Below are positions 9,531-19,002 of a stretch of 64,000 bases of DNA, piece by piece (position 1 is the first letter of the stretch; every line of letters starts with the position of its first letter). The notes under the pieces were generated by a model. The model was given only the letters and a program-made list of their open reading frames with translations, was not told the DNA's origin and searched no databases. The position numbers were made by a program, and so were the translations under genes. Source of the DNA: Limosilactobacillus frumenti DSM 13145 (GTDB taxonomy: Bacteria; Bacillota; Bacilli; Lactobacillales; Lactobacillaceae); contig NZ_AZER01000016.1 in NCBI RefSeq assembly GCF_001436045.1, forward strand, positions 124,001-188,000, given 5' to 3'.

Positions 9531-10157
9531 GTAAATTGAGAAGAACATCAAAATCGTCCCTAGTAATACAAAGAAATGCCAAATGAAATGGGTGTAAAGT
9601 GTTGGTCGACTGTACAGGAGAGCCCCAATGGTAAAGGTAATACCGCCTGCTAACAGAAGCCCAAAGCCAGTTGGCCCGAGTGCTTTCCATAATGGCCAAA
9701 ACGCGAACAGACATAGCCAGCCCATAATAACGTAGATAGCGGTTGACCAGTGACTCTTTTTCTTAAGCCAAATACTTTTATAAACAACACCAAGGACAGC
9801 TATGACCCAAATAATGCCGAACAATGTCCATCCTTGCCACCCTTTAATAGCGACTAAGCAATAAGGCGTATACGTGCCGGCAATCAGAATATAAATCATA
9901 CAGTGATCGAAAATCTGGAACAGGTGACGTGCCCTAGTAAAGATCAATGCATGGTAGAGCGTTGATGATAAGTAGAACAATAATAAGATAGTTCCATAGA
10001 TCGTAAATGTTACAATTCGCATGGGACTCCCTGTATGGGCGGCCCTGATAATTAATAGAACTAAACCAATAACTGAAAGCACGGCGCCAATACCATGTGA
10101 GATGGCATTACCAATTTCAATAAGTAAGGTCTGACGTGATCGTTGCTTTGAATTCAT
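9519..10157 (-). CDS. Hemolysin III / YplQ family membrane protein (PAQR-like)
   Basis: Integral membrane protein of 212 residues with about seven hydrophobic segments. Family signatures are the N-terminal NAISHGIGAVLSVIG, STLYHAL (the conserved S...H), HCMIYILIAGTYTPYCL, and the C-terminal FIWHFFVLLGTILMF with its His. These Ser/His/Asp positions are the metal-site residues of the PAQR-like superfamily. ATG 10157 is preferred because GGAAAGG lies upstream; the longer in-frame start at 10184 has no site. The physiological role is uncertain despite the name. Confidence 0.88.
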   Translation of the reverse strand: MNSKQRSRQTLLIEIGNAISHGIGAVLSVIGLVLLIIRAAHTGSPMRIVTFTIYGTILLLFYLSSTLYHALIFTRARHLFQIFDHCMIYILIAGTYTPYCLVAIKGWQGWTLFGIIWVIAVLGVVYKSIWLKKKSHWSTAIYVIMGWLCLFAFWPLWKALGPTGFGLLLAGGITFTIGALLYSRPTLYTHFIWHFFVLLGTILMFFSIYLFV

Positions 10158-10230
10158 TACCAACACCCTTTCCTTGTCATTCAATGAATTTGGCGTGATT
10201 ATTTGTTATACTAAGTTGACAAGAGTTTGA

Positions 10231-10297
10231 TTGAATAACTCCCTTAACTTAGATATAATATTTCTATAAACACGACATCTAGTTTTTAATACTAGAT
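10231..10297 (+). promoter_or_regulatory. degV promoter and adjacent inverted repeat
   Basis: -35 TTGAAT (10231-10236), 17-bp spacer, perfect -10 TATAAT (10254-10259). Starting 18 bases further on is the inverted repeat ATCTAGT-7 bp-ACTAGAT (10277-10297), placed like an operator just after the transcription start. Confidence 0.7.
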
Positions 10298-10338
10298 AGA
10301 TTATAACATAATATTTTCCGAGAAGAGTTGAAATAACG

Positions 10339-11181
10339 ATGGCTAAAATAAAAATTGTTTGTGATTCTTCAGCCGGCCTGACTGATGAAGAAATTAAGAA
10401 ATACGACATTACCATCATTCCCCTGAGCGTTATGATTGATGGAACTGTTTATATTGAACGTGAAACAATCACGAACGATCAATTCCCAAAGATGATGCAG
10501 GAGGCCCATTCATTACCAAAGACTTCTCAACCACCTATTGGTAAATTTGTGGACGCTTTTGACAAACTAGGTGCTGATGGCAGTGAAGTTTTATGCGTCA
10601 CAATGATGGCATCTATCAGTGGGACGGTCCATGCTGCTGAACAAGCAGCCGCTTTAACTAAGACAAAAGTAACAGTTTATGATTCACAGACAACTGATCG
10701 GGGCATGGCCTTTCAAATTATTGAAGCCGCAAAAGTGATTGAAAAGGGTGGATCTGTTAATGATGCGATCAAGCGAATGAAGTATGTGCTTGATCACTCA
10801 AAACTGTACTTGGCAATTGATACTCTTGACAACTTAGTTGCTGGAGGTCGAATCAACAAGTTTGCTGGTGGATTGTCCAAGATGCTGAACATCAAGATTA
10901 TGCTGCAGGTTTATGGCGGACAAATTCACATTATTATGAAGGGACGTGGAAAGAAGGCCCTTCATAAAGAATGGGACCGGATCATCGAAGAAATGAAGCA
11001 GGGACCGAAAGTTGTTGCTGCTGGTATTTCGGACGTGGCAGCTGATTCTGAAGTTGCTCGGCTTAAGGATAAGGTGCACAGTATTTATCCTAATTTAAAC
11101 ATTGTTGTTCGCGAAACAGTACCAATTATTGCTACCCACACTGGAATGGGAGCATGTTGCTTGCTGTATTATACTGAATAA
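10339..11181 (+). CDS. DegV family fatty-acid-binding protein
   Basis: Two-domain DegV fold of 280 residues. N-terminal KIVCDSSAGLTDEEI, the TSQPPIGKF segment (the conserved TSQP that contacts the lipid head), SGTVHAAEQA, VYDSQTTDRGMA and the C-terminal THTGMGACCLLYY are typical. DegV/FakB-like proteins bind fatty acids; FakB members hand them to the FakA kinase. No fakA lies beside it, so whether this copy is a FakB cannot be told. The gene has its own promoter and inverted repeat and leads into the following lipase gene. Confidence 0.93.
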   Translation: MAKIKIVCDSSAGLTDEEIKKYDITIIPLSVMIDGTVYIERETITNDQFPKMMQEAHSLPKTSQPPIGKFVDAFDKLGADGSEVLCVTMMASISGTVHAAEQAAALTKTKVTVYDSQTTDRGMAFQIIEAAKVIEKGGSVNDAIKRMKYVLDHSKLYLAIDTLDNLVAGGRINKFAGGLSKMLNIKIMLQVYGGQIHIIMKGRGKKALHKEWDRIIEEMKQGPKVVAAGISDVAADSEVARLKDKVHSIYPNLNIVVRETVPIIATHTGMGACCLLYYTE

Positions 11182-11270
11182 GCGTCTTAATTATGTGTTG
11201 TAAAGGGCGGGGTCGCTAACTATGGGTTTTAACTCATTGTTGTGCCCGCTTTTTGCGTAAGGAGGATTAT

Positions 11271-12188
11271 ATGAAGCCAGGTTTTAAATGGTTGATTGCA
11301 ATGATCGCCCTGCTGGCCATCGGTGGGATCGGTTGGTTTAGCTACCAACAGCATTTTATTCATCACTCAATCACTTCTCCTCAGCGTGTCGAAAAGAAGA
11401 ATGTTAAACTAGTTGCATTAGGCGATTCGCTAACTCACGGGCAGGGTGATGAGCAGAAACAGGGCGGCTATGTTAGCATCATCAAGCAAAAAATTGAACA
11501 TCGTTACCATAAAACAACAGTAACTACTGTGAATTATGGTGTTAGCGGTGATCGCTCTGATCAGATCTTAGACCGGTTAGATTCGCAAAAGCAACTACGC
11601 GCAGATTTACATTCTGCTGATGTGGTTACGATGACAGTCGGTGGTAATGATTTGATGCAAACACTCGAACGAGATGTGTTGATGCAGTCAACTTCATCTG
11701 TTCAAAAGAGTATTGACCAAGCCCAGGTTACTTATCAGCAGAAGTTAGCGAAGTTATTCAATGCAGTCCGTAAAGAGAACCCACATGCGCCGATTTTTGT
11801 CATGAGTATTTATAACCCGTTCTACACTTACTTCCCTGATGTTGCGGTAATTAATAATGCCGTTGTGCAGTGGAACCAAGCAACAGCATCAACGATGAAA
11901 AATTACCATTATATGTACTTCGTTGATATTAATCACCTCATGTCGTACGGGCAGTACACGACTAAGGCACAGCGTGAGCAGCTAGTGCAACGCGAACAGG
12001 CGGTTAACCATGGAAAGGTTTCCCAATCCCGAGCTCTGAGTATTATGAGTAACAAAGATCATAACTTGAATAATTTGATTTCTACTGATGATAATTTTCA
12101 TCCGAACCACCGTGGCTATGAGCAAATTGCTAATCGGTTATTTAAGAGTATGGAACGGCATGATGATTGGGAATTCACGAAGGAGTAG
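11271..12188 (+). CDS. Membrane-anchored SGNH/GDSL-family esterase
   Basis: N-terminal hydrophobic anchor (about residues 5-25) followed by an extracellular SGNH hydrolase. Block I is VALGDSLTHGQGD with the nucleophile Ser, block II has the Gly of NYGVSGDRS, block III is VGGNDLM with the Asn, and block V is DNFHPNHRGYEQIA with the Asp/His pair. 305 residues. Resembles Bacillus YpmR and related lipases; the substrate is unknown. ATG 11271 sits 6 bases after AAGGAGG; an in-frame TTG at 11253 lies before that site and is rejected. It precedes the ypmS-like gene, as in Bacillus. Confidence 0.92.
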   Translation: MKPGFKWLIAMIALLAIGGIGWFSYQQHFIHHSITSPQRVEKKNVKLVALGDSLTHGQGDEQKQGGYVSIIKQKIEHRYHKTTVTTVNYGVSGDRSDQILDRLDSQKQLRADLHSADVVTMTVGGNDLMQTLERDVLMQSTSSVQKSIDQAQVTYQQKLAKLFNAVRKENPHAPIFVMSIYNPFYTYFPDVAVINNAVVQWNQATASTMKNYHYMYFVDINHLMSYGQYTTKAQREQLVQREQAVNHGKVSQSRALSIMSNKDHNLNNLISTDDNFHPNHRGYEQIANRLFKSMERHDDWEFTKE

Positions 12189-12191
12189 CCT

Positions 12192-12806
12192 ATGAAAGAA
12201 CATCGACAAACGCACAAGAACAGTCTTCATTCATTTAATGGTTGGAAATGGGCTTTTATTGTTTTGGTAGTTTTACTTGTCTTAGGAACAGGAGTCGTAT
12301 TAAATCGAGCCACTGCTCCTCAGCCTCTCCCTGAAACTAGCCGTTTGGCTAAAACCAGTGACACATCTTTTAGTGTGGTTTTGAATCAGGACCAGGTTAA
12401 TGCACTATCATCCAATTACTTAAGCCACTTTTTGAAAGATCAGAAGATCAAATATCATTTCTTGGTTGGTAATAAGTACGCCACCTTGACTGGTGATACT
12501 AAATTTCTAGGGACAAAAGTTCGTTTTGCAATTAACTTCATTCCTGAACGCACTTCTAATGGGAATGTTTTGCTGACTGCCAAGGGATTGTCAGTGGGAC
12601 GTCTTAACATCCCCATCAAGTTCGTGATGGGCTATATCGCCAATAATTACAATATCCCCAAGTGGGTTTCCATCAATCCTAAGAAAAAGACGGTGTTGCT
12701 GGATTTGAACCGTTATAGTCAGCATCGTCAATTGAAGTACTCCGCCCAAGAAATTAATATGGCTAAGGGCCAGTTTCGGTTCTTAATTACAGTACCATCA
12801 AAATAA
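12192..12806 (+). CDS. YpmS family (DUF2140) membrane-anchored protein
   Basis: 204 residues. A basic N-terminus (about 1-17) and one membrane helix (about 19-40) lead into an extracytoplasmic beta-rich domain containing the DUF2140 segments FSVVLNQDQVNALSSNYL and FLGTKVRFAINFIPERTSNG. Begins three bases after the SGNH esterase gene, giving the conserved YpmR-YpmS pairing. The function of the family is not established. The join to the lipase suggests the two act together at the cell surface (inference). Confidence 0.88.
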   Translation: MKEHRQTHKNSLHSFNGWKWAFIVLVVLLVLGTGVVLNRATAPQPLPETSRLAKTSDTSFSVVLNQDQVNALSSNYLSHFLKDQKIKYHFLVGNKYATLTGDTKFLGTKVRFAINFIPERTSNGNVLLTAKGLSVGRLNIPIKFVMGYIANNYNIPKWVSINPKKKTVLLDLNRYSQHRQLKYSAQEINMAKGQFRFLITVPSK

Positions 12807-12824
12807 TAGGAAGGAGCAAATGTC

Positions 12825-13052
12825 ATGGCAGTTAGAATGAGTTTTTATCATTACCTTATGACCCAACGCAATCCAAATAGTGCTAACGAGGTAGAACAAT
12901 TTGCCAATAATGCATTTTTTGATTCTGCTTTTCCAAAACAATCACAAGATTTTGAGGAAATTTCCAAGTACCTGGAAGAAAATGCTGACTATCTACCTTC
13001 GATGACCATTTTTGATGCCGCGTGGCAAAAGTATCAAGATGCAATGAATTAA
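12825..13052 (+). CDS. YozE family protein (UPF0346)
   Basis: Small soluble helical protein of 75 residues with the family core [10 protein letters not shown] near the N-terminus, [20 protein letters not shown] in the middle and [10 protein letters not shown] near the end. Of unknown function and resembling a three-helix SAM-like fold. AAGGAG lies upstream of the ATG. It sits directly before rbgA in the same transcription unit. Confidence 0.93.
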   Translation: MAVRMSFYHYLMTQRNPNSANEVEQFANNAFFDSAFPKQSQDFEEISKYLEENADYLPSMTIFDAAWQKYQDAMN

Positions 13053-13067
13053 GTAAGGAGGATTATC

Positions 13068-13940
13068 ATGGCTGTAATACAATGGTTCCCTGGTCACATG
13101 GCTAAAGCGCTCCGCCAAATTCGTGAACAAATGCCGTTAGTCGACATCGTTTTTGAACTAGTTGATGCACGGGTTCCTTACTCGTCGCAAAACCCAGAAG
13201 TTGCTCTCGCGGCTGGAGACAAACCACGTCTATTAATTATGACGAAGACAGACCTTGCTGATCAATCTCGCTTGGACGAGTGGAAGCAATTTTTTAAGGA
13301 GCACGACCAACCAGTTCTGGCGTTAGACTCGCGACAGAATAACGTAGGTAAACAAGTTACTGCGGTTAGCAAATCGATTCTGCGCGATAAACTGGCAGCT
13401 GAACAGGCAAAAGGGATGAAGAAGCGGCCCATTCGTGCAATGTGTGTAGGGGTGCCAAATGTTGGCAAATCCACGTTATTGAACCATCTTGTGAAGAAAA
13501 ACGTTGCTCAAACTGGTAACCGCCCGGGGGTAACAACTGGCCAACAGTGGTTACGTTCATCTGCCGAACTTGAATTGCTGGACACTCCTGGTGTACTGTG
13601 GCCTAAATTTGCTAGTCAAAAGCAGGGAACAATGCTAGCGTTAACTGGCGCCATTAAAGATAGTCTTTTTGCCAAGGATGATGTGGCGCTATTTGCATTA
13701 GCATACCTTCGTCAACAGCAACCAGAAACGTTAAAGAAACGGTATCGGTTAACGGATGCCGATTTAGCAGCAGAAGTTGCCAATCCAGACCTTCTCTTAA
13801 CGATCACGCAAAAGATGGGCTTTCGTGATGATTATGACCGGGCGAGTGAACGCCTCATCTTTGATTTACGTAAGGGGAAACTAGGGCCAATTACCTTGGA
13901 AGTACCAGCTGACCTAAATGAGGATGGCGTTAATGAATAA
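13068..13940 (+). CDS. rbgA: Ribosome biogenesis GTPase RbgA (YlqF)
   Basis: Circularly permuted GTPase needed for late 50S assembly. Motif order is permuted as expected: G4 MTKTDLAD near residue 65, then G1 [11 protein letters not shown] near 131, G2-like GVTTGQQ and G3 DTPGVLWP. The N-terminal MAVIQWFPGHMAKALRQI is the family hallmark. 290 residues; AAGGAGG precedes the ATG. Its last codons overlap the start of rnhB by 8 bases, indicating translational coupling, the usual arrangement in Firmicutes. Confidence 0.97.
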   Translation: MAVIQWFPGHMAKALRQIREQMPLVDIVFELVDARVPYSSQNPEVALAAGDKPRLLIMTKTDLADQSRLDEWKQFFKEHDQPVLALDSRQNNVGKQVTAVSKSILRDKLAAEQAKGMKKRPIRAMCVGVPNVGKSTLLNHLVKKNVAQTGNRPGVTTGQQWLRSSAELELLDTPGVLWPKFASQKQGTMLALTGAIKDSLFAKDDVALFALAYLRQQQPETLKKRYRLTDADLAAEVANPDLLLTITQKMGFRDDYDRASERLIFDLRKGKLGPITLEVPADLNEDGVNE

Positions 13941-14706
13941 AATGACAATTGCAGAGATTAAACGGCAATTAGCGACCATTACTGATCCCACGGCGCCGTT
14001 AATTAATGAACTGAAAGATGATTCGCGGAAGGGGGTTCAACAGGCGCTGAAGCAATGGCAGCGTCGATTTAAAGCCTACCAAGCTGCTTTACAAGCCTTT
14101 CACCAACGTTTCAAGTATGAAAACTATTATTGGACCCACGGCTGTCATTATGTTGCTGGGATGGATGAAGTTGGCCGTGGACCGTTGGCTGGCCCCGTCG
14201 TCACTTGTGCTGTTATTTTAGATAGTTCGTTTGATTTAGTGGGCGTCACGGATTCGAAGCAATTAACTCGGCATGAACGGGAAGAACTATACCTCCAAAT
14301 TGTTAATGAAGCCGTCGAAATTAGTATTGCCGTGAATGATCGTGAGAAAATTGACCGATTAAATATATATGCTGCAACTCAGGATGCCATGATGAGAAGC
14401 GTACGGTCATTGAACCATCGTCCTGACCACCTGATTGTTGATGCGGTCCCATTACCTGAACTAGCGGTTCCCCAAACCACCCTTATCAAGGGTGACCAAA
14501 AGAGTATTTCCGTCGCCGCGGCCAGCATTGTGGCGAAGGAATATCGTGATCACTTAATGCGTGACTATGATCAGGTTTATCCTGGATACGGATTTGCGGA
14601 AAATATGGGTTACGGAACGCAACAACACCTGGCTGGGTTGCGTAAATTAGGGGCGTGCCCGATTCATCGCCGTTCCTTTAGCCCAGTACCAGAATATTTG
14701 AACTAA
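13933..14706 (+). CDS. rnhB: Ribonuclease HII
   Basis: Removes RNA from RNA-DNA hybrids and initiates ribonucleotide excision. Catalytic carboxylates lie in GMDEVGRGPLAGPVV (Asp, Glu), IVDAVPLP (Asp) and the later DH of EYRDHLMRDYD. The C-terminus YGTQQHLAGLRKLGACPIHRRSF is characteristic. About 75 extra N-terminal residues are usual in Lactobacillus and Bacillus homologues. ATG 13933 lies 9 bases after GAGG; earlier in-frame ATGs at 13918 and 13924 lie at or before that site. Confidence 0.96.
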   Translation: MNKMTIAEIKRQLATITDPTAPLINELKDDSRKGVQQALKQWQRRFKAYQAALQAFHQRFKYENYYWTHGCHYVAGMDEVGRGPLAGPVVTCAVILDSSFDLVGVTDSKQLTRHEREELYLQIVNEAVEISIAVNDREKIDRLNIYAATQDAMMRSVRSLNHRPDHLIVDAVPLPELAVPQTTLIKGDQKSISVAAASIVAKEYRDHLMRDYDQVYPGYGFAENMGYGTQQHLAGLRKLGACPIHRRSFSPVPEYLN

Positions 14707-14708
14707 TT

Positions 14709-14741
14709 AAAAATGCTCAATTAGTCGATTGAGCATTTTTT
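14709..14741 (+). terminator. Terminator after rnhB
   Basis: Perfect 10-bp stem AATGCTCAAT/ATTGAGCATT (14712-14721 and 14728-14737), extended by A/T pairs, then T's. Confidence 0.92.
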
Positions 14742-14791
14742 CGTGCAAACAGTTCTATTCCGCCGTTTATATATAATGGAGGGATGAGTAT

Positions 14792-15658
14792 ATGTTAACA
14801 ATTAGGGGATTCTTACTACGGCTAGCATTATGTCCAGGGTTAGGGCCGGTTAGTAAGTATCAGATCTGGGTGCTGGCTCGTTATAAGTGGGCTTTTAATG
14901 ATATTAACCTACTTGTTGAAGACGAACGCTTGAATAAGCAGGCCCGGCGCGCCTTGGAAAAACACTGGCATAGCCGAGAATTGACCAGGCAAGTTCAACT
15001 CAACTTAGAGCAATCTTTTATCACAATCGTCGATTCTGATTATCCACCACAATTAAAAGAAATTTACTGCCCGCCGCTGGTGATCTTTTATGCTGGGCAG
15101 CGGACGCTTCTTTCTGGACAAATGTTGGGCGTAGTCGGTGCCCGCCAAATGACGTCGTATGGTGCAGGAGTATTACGCGGCATTTTGCCGACAATGGTTG
15201 CGCATAATCTGACGATTGTTAGTGGCCTGGCAGCTGGCGTCGATGGTTTAAGTCATCAATTAGCATTGGAACATCATGGTAAAACGGTGGCAGTTGTCGG
15301 GTGTGGCTTAGACCTCGTTTATCCCCGACAGCACAAGAAACTGCAGGCGCAGGTGATGCAGCATGGCTTGGTCCTATCCGAGTACGGCTTGGGAGCAGCA
15401 CCCCTGGCGTTTCATTTTCCGGAACGGAACCGGATTATTGCCGGATTAGCTGAAACGATTTTGGTTGTTGAGGCGCGACAACGGTCGGGGAGTCTAATCA
15501 CGGCAAATTTAGCTTTAAATGAAAATCGTAATGTTTGTGCTATTCCGGGAAGAGTTGATGCCCCGTATTCGATGGGGTGTAATGATTTGATTAGGGCGGG
15601 AGCCACACCCGTTCATAATGCTGATGACTTACTGGCAGAATTTAGGAGCTTGAACTGA
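14792..15658 (+). CDS. dprA: DNA-processing protein DprA (Smf)
   Basis: Loads RecA onto incoming single-stranded DNA during natural transformation. The Rossmann-like core shows GVVGARQMTSYG near residue 110, IVSGLAAGVDGLSHQ, VGCGLDLVYPRQH and FPERNRIIAGL, followed by VEARQRSGSLITANLALNENR. 288 residues, lacking a clear C-terminal winged-helix domain, as in other lactobacilli. GGAGGG precedes the ATG. It stands between the rnhB terminator and topA, the usual dprA-topA neighbourhood. Confidence 0.96.
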   Translation: MLTIRGFLLRLALCPGLGPVSKYQIWVLARYKWAFNDINLLVEDERLNKQARRALEKHWHSRELTRQVQLNLEQSFITIVDSDYPPQLKEIYCPPLVIFYAGQRTLLSGQMLGVVGARQMTSYGAGVLRGILPTMVAHNLTIVSGLAAGVDGLSHQLALEHHGKTVAVVGCGLDLVYPRQHKKLQAQVMQHGLVLSEYGLGAAPLAFHFPERNRIIAGLAETILVVEARQRSGSLITANLALNENRNVCAIPGRVDAPYSMGCNDLIRAGATPVHNADDLLAEFRSLN

Positions 15659-15717
15659 TCTTTCTTGCATTCTGGTTGAAATTCGATTACAATCTAAACT
15701 CGATCTCAGTGGACTAG

Positions 15718-15761
15718 TTGACATCCCTGGGTGAAATGGACTAATAATAGAGGAGTATAAT
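15718..15761 (+). promoter_or_regulatory. Candidate topA promoter
   Basis: Consensus -35 TTGACA at 15718-15723. The best -10 candidates are AATAAT at 15743-15748 (19-bp spacer) and TATAAT at 15756-15761, which lacks a -35 at normal distance. Which one is used cannot be settled by eye. Confidence 0.5.
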
Positions 15762-15814
15762 GACTAGATTTCCTTATCTAGGTCAAAAAAGTAATTCAGT
15801 AAGGAGCCAATTAA

Positions 15815-17935
15815 ATGGCAACCAGTACTAAAAAAACAACTAAACGAAAGACTACGCGGCGGCGTGCTAAGCCGAAGAAAAAATTAGTAATTGTGGAATC
15901 ACCTTCAAAAGCAAAGACGATTGGTCGTTTTCTGGGCCGGTCATATAAAGTCGTTGCCAGCTTAGGCCACGTTCGGGATTTACCTAAGAGTCGAATGGGA
16001 GTTGATATTGAACATAATTATCAGCCGGACTACATTTCGATTCGTGGTAAGGGTGATGTTATTAAAGAACTGCGGAAGGATGCTAAAAATGCTAAGGCTG
16101 TCTACCTGGCATCTGACCCCGATCGTGAAGGGGAAGCAATTGCATGGCATGTTTCTAATATTCTGAAATTAGATGATAATGATAAAAACCGGGTTACCTT
16201 TAACGAAATCACTAAAGATGCCGTTAAGGAAGCCTTTAAAGAACCACGTTCTATTAACATGGACTTGGTCGATGCCCAGCAAGCACGGCGGGTGTTAGAC
16301 CGCCTCGTGGGGTATTCAATTAGTCCAATCCTGTGGAAGAAGGTTAAGCGGGGCTTATCGGCAGGACGTGTTCAATCAGTAGCATTAAACCTAATTATTC
16401 AACGGGAAAACGAAATTCGCGATTTCAAGCCTGAGGAATACTGGACGATTGATGCGGCCTTCCAGCAAGGGAAGGATAAGTTTAAGGCCACTTTTTATGG
16501 TCAAAATGGTAAAAAGGTGGCTCTGCACAACAATCAAGATGTCCAAAAGATCTTGCGAAAAGTTGATAAGAAACAGGACTTCGAGATTACCAAGGTTGTC
16601 CGTCGTGAACGGAAACGCCAACCGCAGCCTCCATATACTACTTCGACAATGCAGCAGGATGCTAACCGTCGTTTGAATTTCCGGACCCGGAAGACAATGA
16701 TGGCTGCACAAATGTTGTATGAAGGAATTGATATTAAACAGGGTTCACCGGTTGGGCTGATTACTTACATGCGGACTGATTCAACGCGAATTGCCTCAAT
16801 TGCCAAGCACGAAGCTTCAAAGTTTATTCATGAGAAGTATGGTAGCGAATATGCGGCCATTAAACCAATTAAAGGTAAACTCCCTGAAGGGGCACAGGAT
16901 GCACACGAAGCTATTCGGCCAACATCTGTCTACCGGACTCCAGCAGAAATGAAGCAGTACCTGACTAATGATCAATACAAGTTGTACAATTTGATCTGGT
17001 CGCGGTTTGTTGCTAGCCAGATGACTCCGGAAATTATTGACACCATGAACGTCAATCTGGAACAAAATAATGTGGATTTCCGGGCAAATGGGTCTAAGGT
17101 AAAATTCGCTGGGTTTACCAAGGTTTATAAGCGTGGTAAGGAGCAGGACAATCTTTTGCCTGATTTGCAAGAGGGTGAACAGGCACGGATGATTAGCGAT
17201 GATCCTGCCCAGCACTTTACCCAACCGCCAGCTCGTTATACGGAAGCAGCCTTAATTAAAACCCTCGAAGAAAATGGGGTCGGTCGGCCTTCCACGTATG
17301 CCCCAACTTTGGACACAATTCAGCGGCGATATTACGTCCGCTTAGTTGCCCGTCATTTCGAACCAACGGAACTTGGTCAAATTGTCAATAAAATCATCGT
17401 TAAGCAGTTCCCGGACATCGTAAATGTTAAATTTACGGCGGACGTTGAAGGTGAGTTGGACCAGGTTGAAGAAGGTAAACGAAACTGGGTCAAAGTTGTT
17501 GATAGCTTCTACAAACCATTCTCCAAAGAAGTCTCAGCGGCAGAAAACGCTGTTGCCAAAATTGAGATGAAGGATGAACTAGCAGGGGTTGATTGCGACA
17601 TCTGTGGTGCCCCAATGGTCGTTAAAATGGGACGGTATGGTAAGTTCTATGCTTGCTCGCGTTTTCCAAACTGTCGGAATACCAAGGCTATCGTCCATGA
17701 CACGGGGATTACCTGTCCAAAGTGCGGCAAGGGGACCGTTGTGGAACGCAAATCAAAGAAAAATAGAACTTTCTATGGGTGTTCTCGTTATCCAGATTGT
17801 GACTTTGTATCGTGGGATCGACCGGTTGGAAGAAACTGTCCTAAAGATGGTCACTACCTCGTTATTAAGAAGATTAAGGGTGGCACCCAAGTTGTCTGTC
17901 CAAATGGTGATTATAAAGAGCAGCCACAGAAGTAA
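15815..17935 (+). CDS. topA: DNA topoisomerase I
   Basis: Type IA topoisomerase that relaxes negative supercoils. The basic N-terminus ([18 protein letters not shown]) is followed by the TOPRIM domain, [13 protein letters not shown]... with the Asp pair in [11 protein letters not shown]. The active-site Tyr318 lies in [10 protein letters not shown]. At the C-terminus are two four-Cys zinc modules (CDICGAP...CSRFPNC and CPKCGKG...CSRYPDC) and a third module with only two Cys (NCPKDG...VCPNG), probably metal-free. 706 residues; AAGGAG precedes the ATG. Confidence 0.98.
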   Translation: MATSTKKTTKRKTTRRRAKPKKKLVIVESPSKAKTIGRFLGRSYKVVASLGHVRDLPKSRMGVDIEHNYQPDYISIRGKGDVIKELRKDAKNAKAVYLASDPDREGEAIAWHVSNILKLDDNDKNRVTFNEITKDAVKEAFKEPRSINMDLVDAQQARRVLDRLVGYSISPILWKKVKRGLSAGRVQSVALNLIIQRENEIRDFKPEEYWTIDAAFQQGKDKFKATFYGQNGKKVALHNNQDVQKILRKVDKKQDFEITKVVRRERKRQPQPPYTTSTMQQDANRRLNFRTRKTMMAAQMLYEGIDIKQGSPVGLITYMRTDSTRIASIAKHEASKFIHEKYGSEYAAIKPIKGKLPEGAQDAHEAIRPTSVYRTPAEMKQYLTNDQYKLYNLIWSRFVASQMTPEIIDTMNVNLEQNNVDFRANGSKVKFAGFTKVYKRGKEQDNLLPDLQEGEQARMISDDPAQHFTQPPARYTEAALIKTLEENGVGRPSTYAPTLDTIQRRYYVRLVARHFEPTELGQIVNKIIVKQFPDIVNVKFTADVEGELDQVEEGKRNWVKVVDSFYKPFSKEVSAAENAVAKIEMKDELAGVDCDICGAPMVVKMGRYGKFYACSRFPNCRNTKAIVHDTGITCPKCGKGTVVERKSKKNRTFYGCSRYPDCDFVSWDRPVGRNCPKDGHYLVIKKIKGGTQVVCPNGDYKEQPQK

Positions 17936-17987
17936 AACCACTAAAGAAAAGTTTTACTAAATTTTACTATTTAACTAATTTAATTCA

Positions 17988-18026
17988 GCTCTCTAATCTG
18001 CTATTATGCGGTTAGAGAGCTTTTTT
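17988..18026 (+). terminator. Terminator of topA
   Basis: Perfect 9-bp stem GCTCTCTAA/TTAGAGAGC (17988-17996 and 18012-18020) followed by six T's. Confidence 0.93.
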
Positions 18027-18041
18027 AGGAGGCGCTGCATT

Positions 18042-18920
18042 GTGATTACATTACAAAATGATCAACTAAAAGTGGTAATCAATGAGTTGGGTGCTCAACT
18101 ACACAGCATTCAACGAGTAGATAATCAAATTGAGTATCTTTGGCAGGGAGATCCCGCTTCTTGGGATCGTCAAGCCCCAATCTTATTCCCGTTTGTTGGT
18201 CGCTTGAAGGATGACCAATATCAATTTAATGGTCAAACCTATCATCAAACGCAACATGGATTTGCCCGTGACCGTAAGTTTGCGGTTCTTGATCAATCTG
18301 CCACTTACGTATTGCTTGAACAACATGATGACGATGAAACCCGCAAGGCTTTTCCATTCGCTTACTCGTTACGGGTTAAGTATGAATTAACTGGTAACCA
18401 ATTGGCGGTCACTTATTCAGTTACCAACCCGGATGCAGAACAGTCATTAATTTATGCTATTGGGGCCCACCCAGGTTTCAATATGCCGTTATCAGCAAAT
18501 GGTCGATTTGATCAGGTTCAACTGAGTGTTAGTCCAGCCGAAACTTATTCTCGCGTTGTGTTAGATGGTCCGTACAATGATTCAGCTCATCCTCTGACAA
18601 TTGATATGCACCAGCCATTAACCATTGATCATGACCTTTTCAAAAATGATGCAGTTATTTTTGAAACTGGTGGTGCCGACTTCACCGCAACACTGACAGA
18701 TCCAGCCAGCCAGCATGGAGTTCATGTGCACACACATGGGACGCAACATGTTGGTGTATGGTCACCATACCCAACAAAGGCTAACTTCGCCTGTGTTGAA
18801 CCATGGTGGGGAATTGCTGATAATGTTGCTGCTGATGGACAATTGCTCCATAAGCAGGGTATGCATCGCTTAGCTCCCCGTGGTACTGATGATTACCACT
18901 TTAGCATTCAGCCATTCTAA
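18042..18920 (+). CDS. Aldose 1-epimerase family protein (LacX-like)
   Basis: Galactose-mutarotase-like beta-sandwich protein of 292 residues. WQGDPASWDRQAPILFPFVGRL, the His in YHQTQHGFARDR, GAHPGFNMP and WSPYPTKANFACVEPW are typical of the LacX/YeaD-type branch, which differs from classical GalM. Likely epimerises or binds a sugar or sugar phosphate; substrate unknown. Start GTG 18042 lies 9 bases after AGGAGG. An in-frame ATG at 18006 falls inside the topA terminator loop and is rejected. Monocistronic, with terminators on both sides. Confidence 0.9.
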   Translation: MITLQNDQLKVVINELGAQLHSIQRVDNQIEYLWQGDPASWDRQAPILFPFVGRLKDDQYQFNGQTYHQTQHGFARDRKFAVLDQSATYVLLEQHDDDETRKAFPFAYSLRVKYELTGNQLAVTYSVTNPDAEQSLIYAIGAHPGFNMPLSANGRFDQVQLSVSPAETYSRVVLDGPYNDSAHPLTIDMHQPLTIDHDLFKNDAVIFETGGADFTATLTDPASQHGVHVHTHGTQHVGVWSPYPTKANFACVEPWWGIADNVAADGQLLHKQGMHRLAPRGTDDYHFSIQPF

Positions 18921-18952
18921 ATTAACTCCACTATAAATAAACCTAATTTCCT

Positions 18953-19000
18953 AAAAAGGACGTTGAATCATAGATTGTTCTACGATTCAACGTCCCTTTT
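18953..19000. terminator. Bidirectional terminator
   Basis: 12-bp stem GGACGTTGAATC/GATTCAACGTCC (18958-18969 and 18984-18995), A-rich before and T-rich after, between the convergent epimerase and plsY genes. Confidence 0.92.
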
Positions 19001-19002
19001 TC

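Noticed and set aside
15760-15831. Possible 23-codon leader peptide before topA
   Set aside because: It has AGGAG upstream but overlaps the topA start in another frame and has no regulatory features such as repeated codons or alternative hairpins.
16817-17224. 135-codon minus-strand ORF inside topA
   Set aside because: Lies wholly within the conserved topA coding sequence; a shadow of its codon pattern.
18006-18041. ATG 18006 as start of the epimerase-like gene
   Set aside because: Falls inside the topA terminator hairpin; AGGAGG and GTG 18042 fit better.
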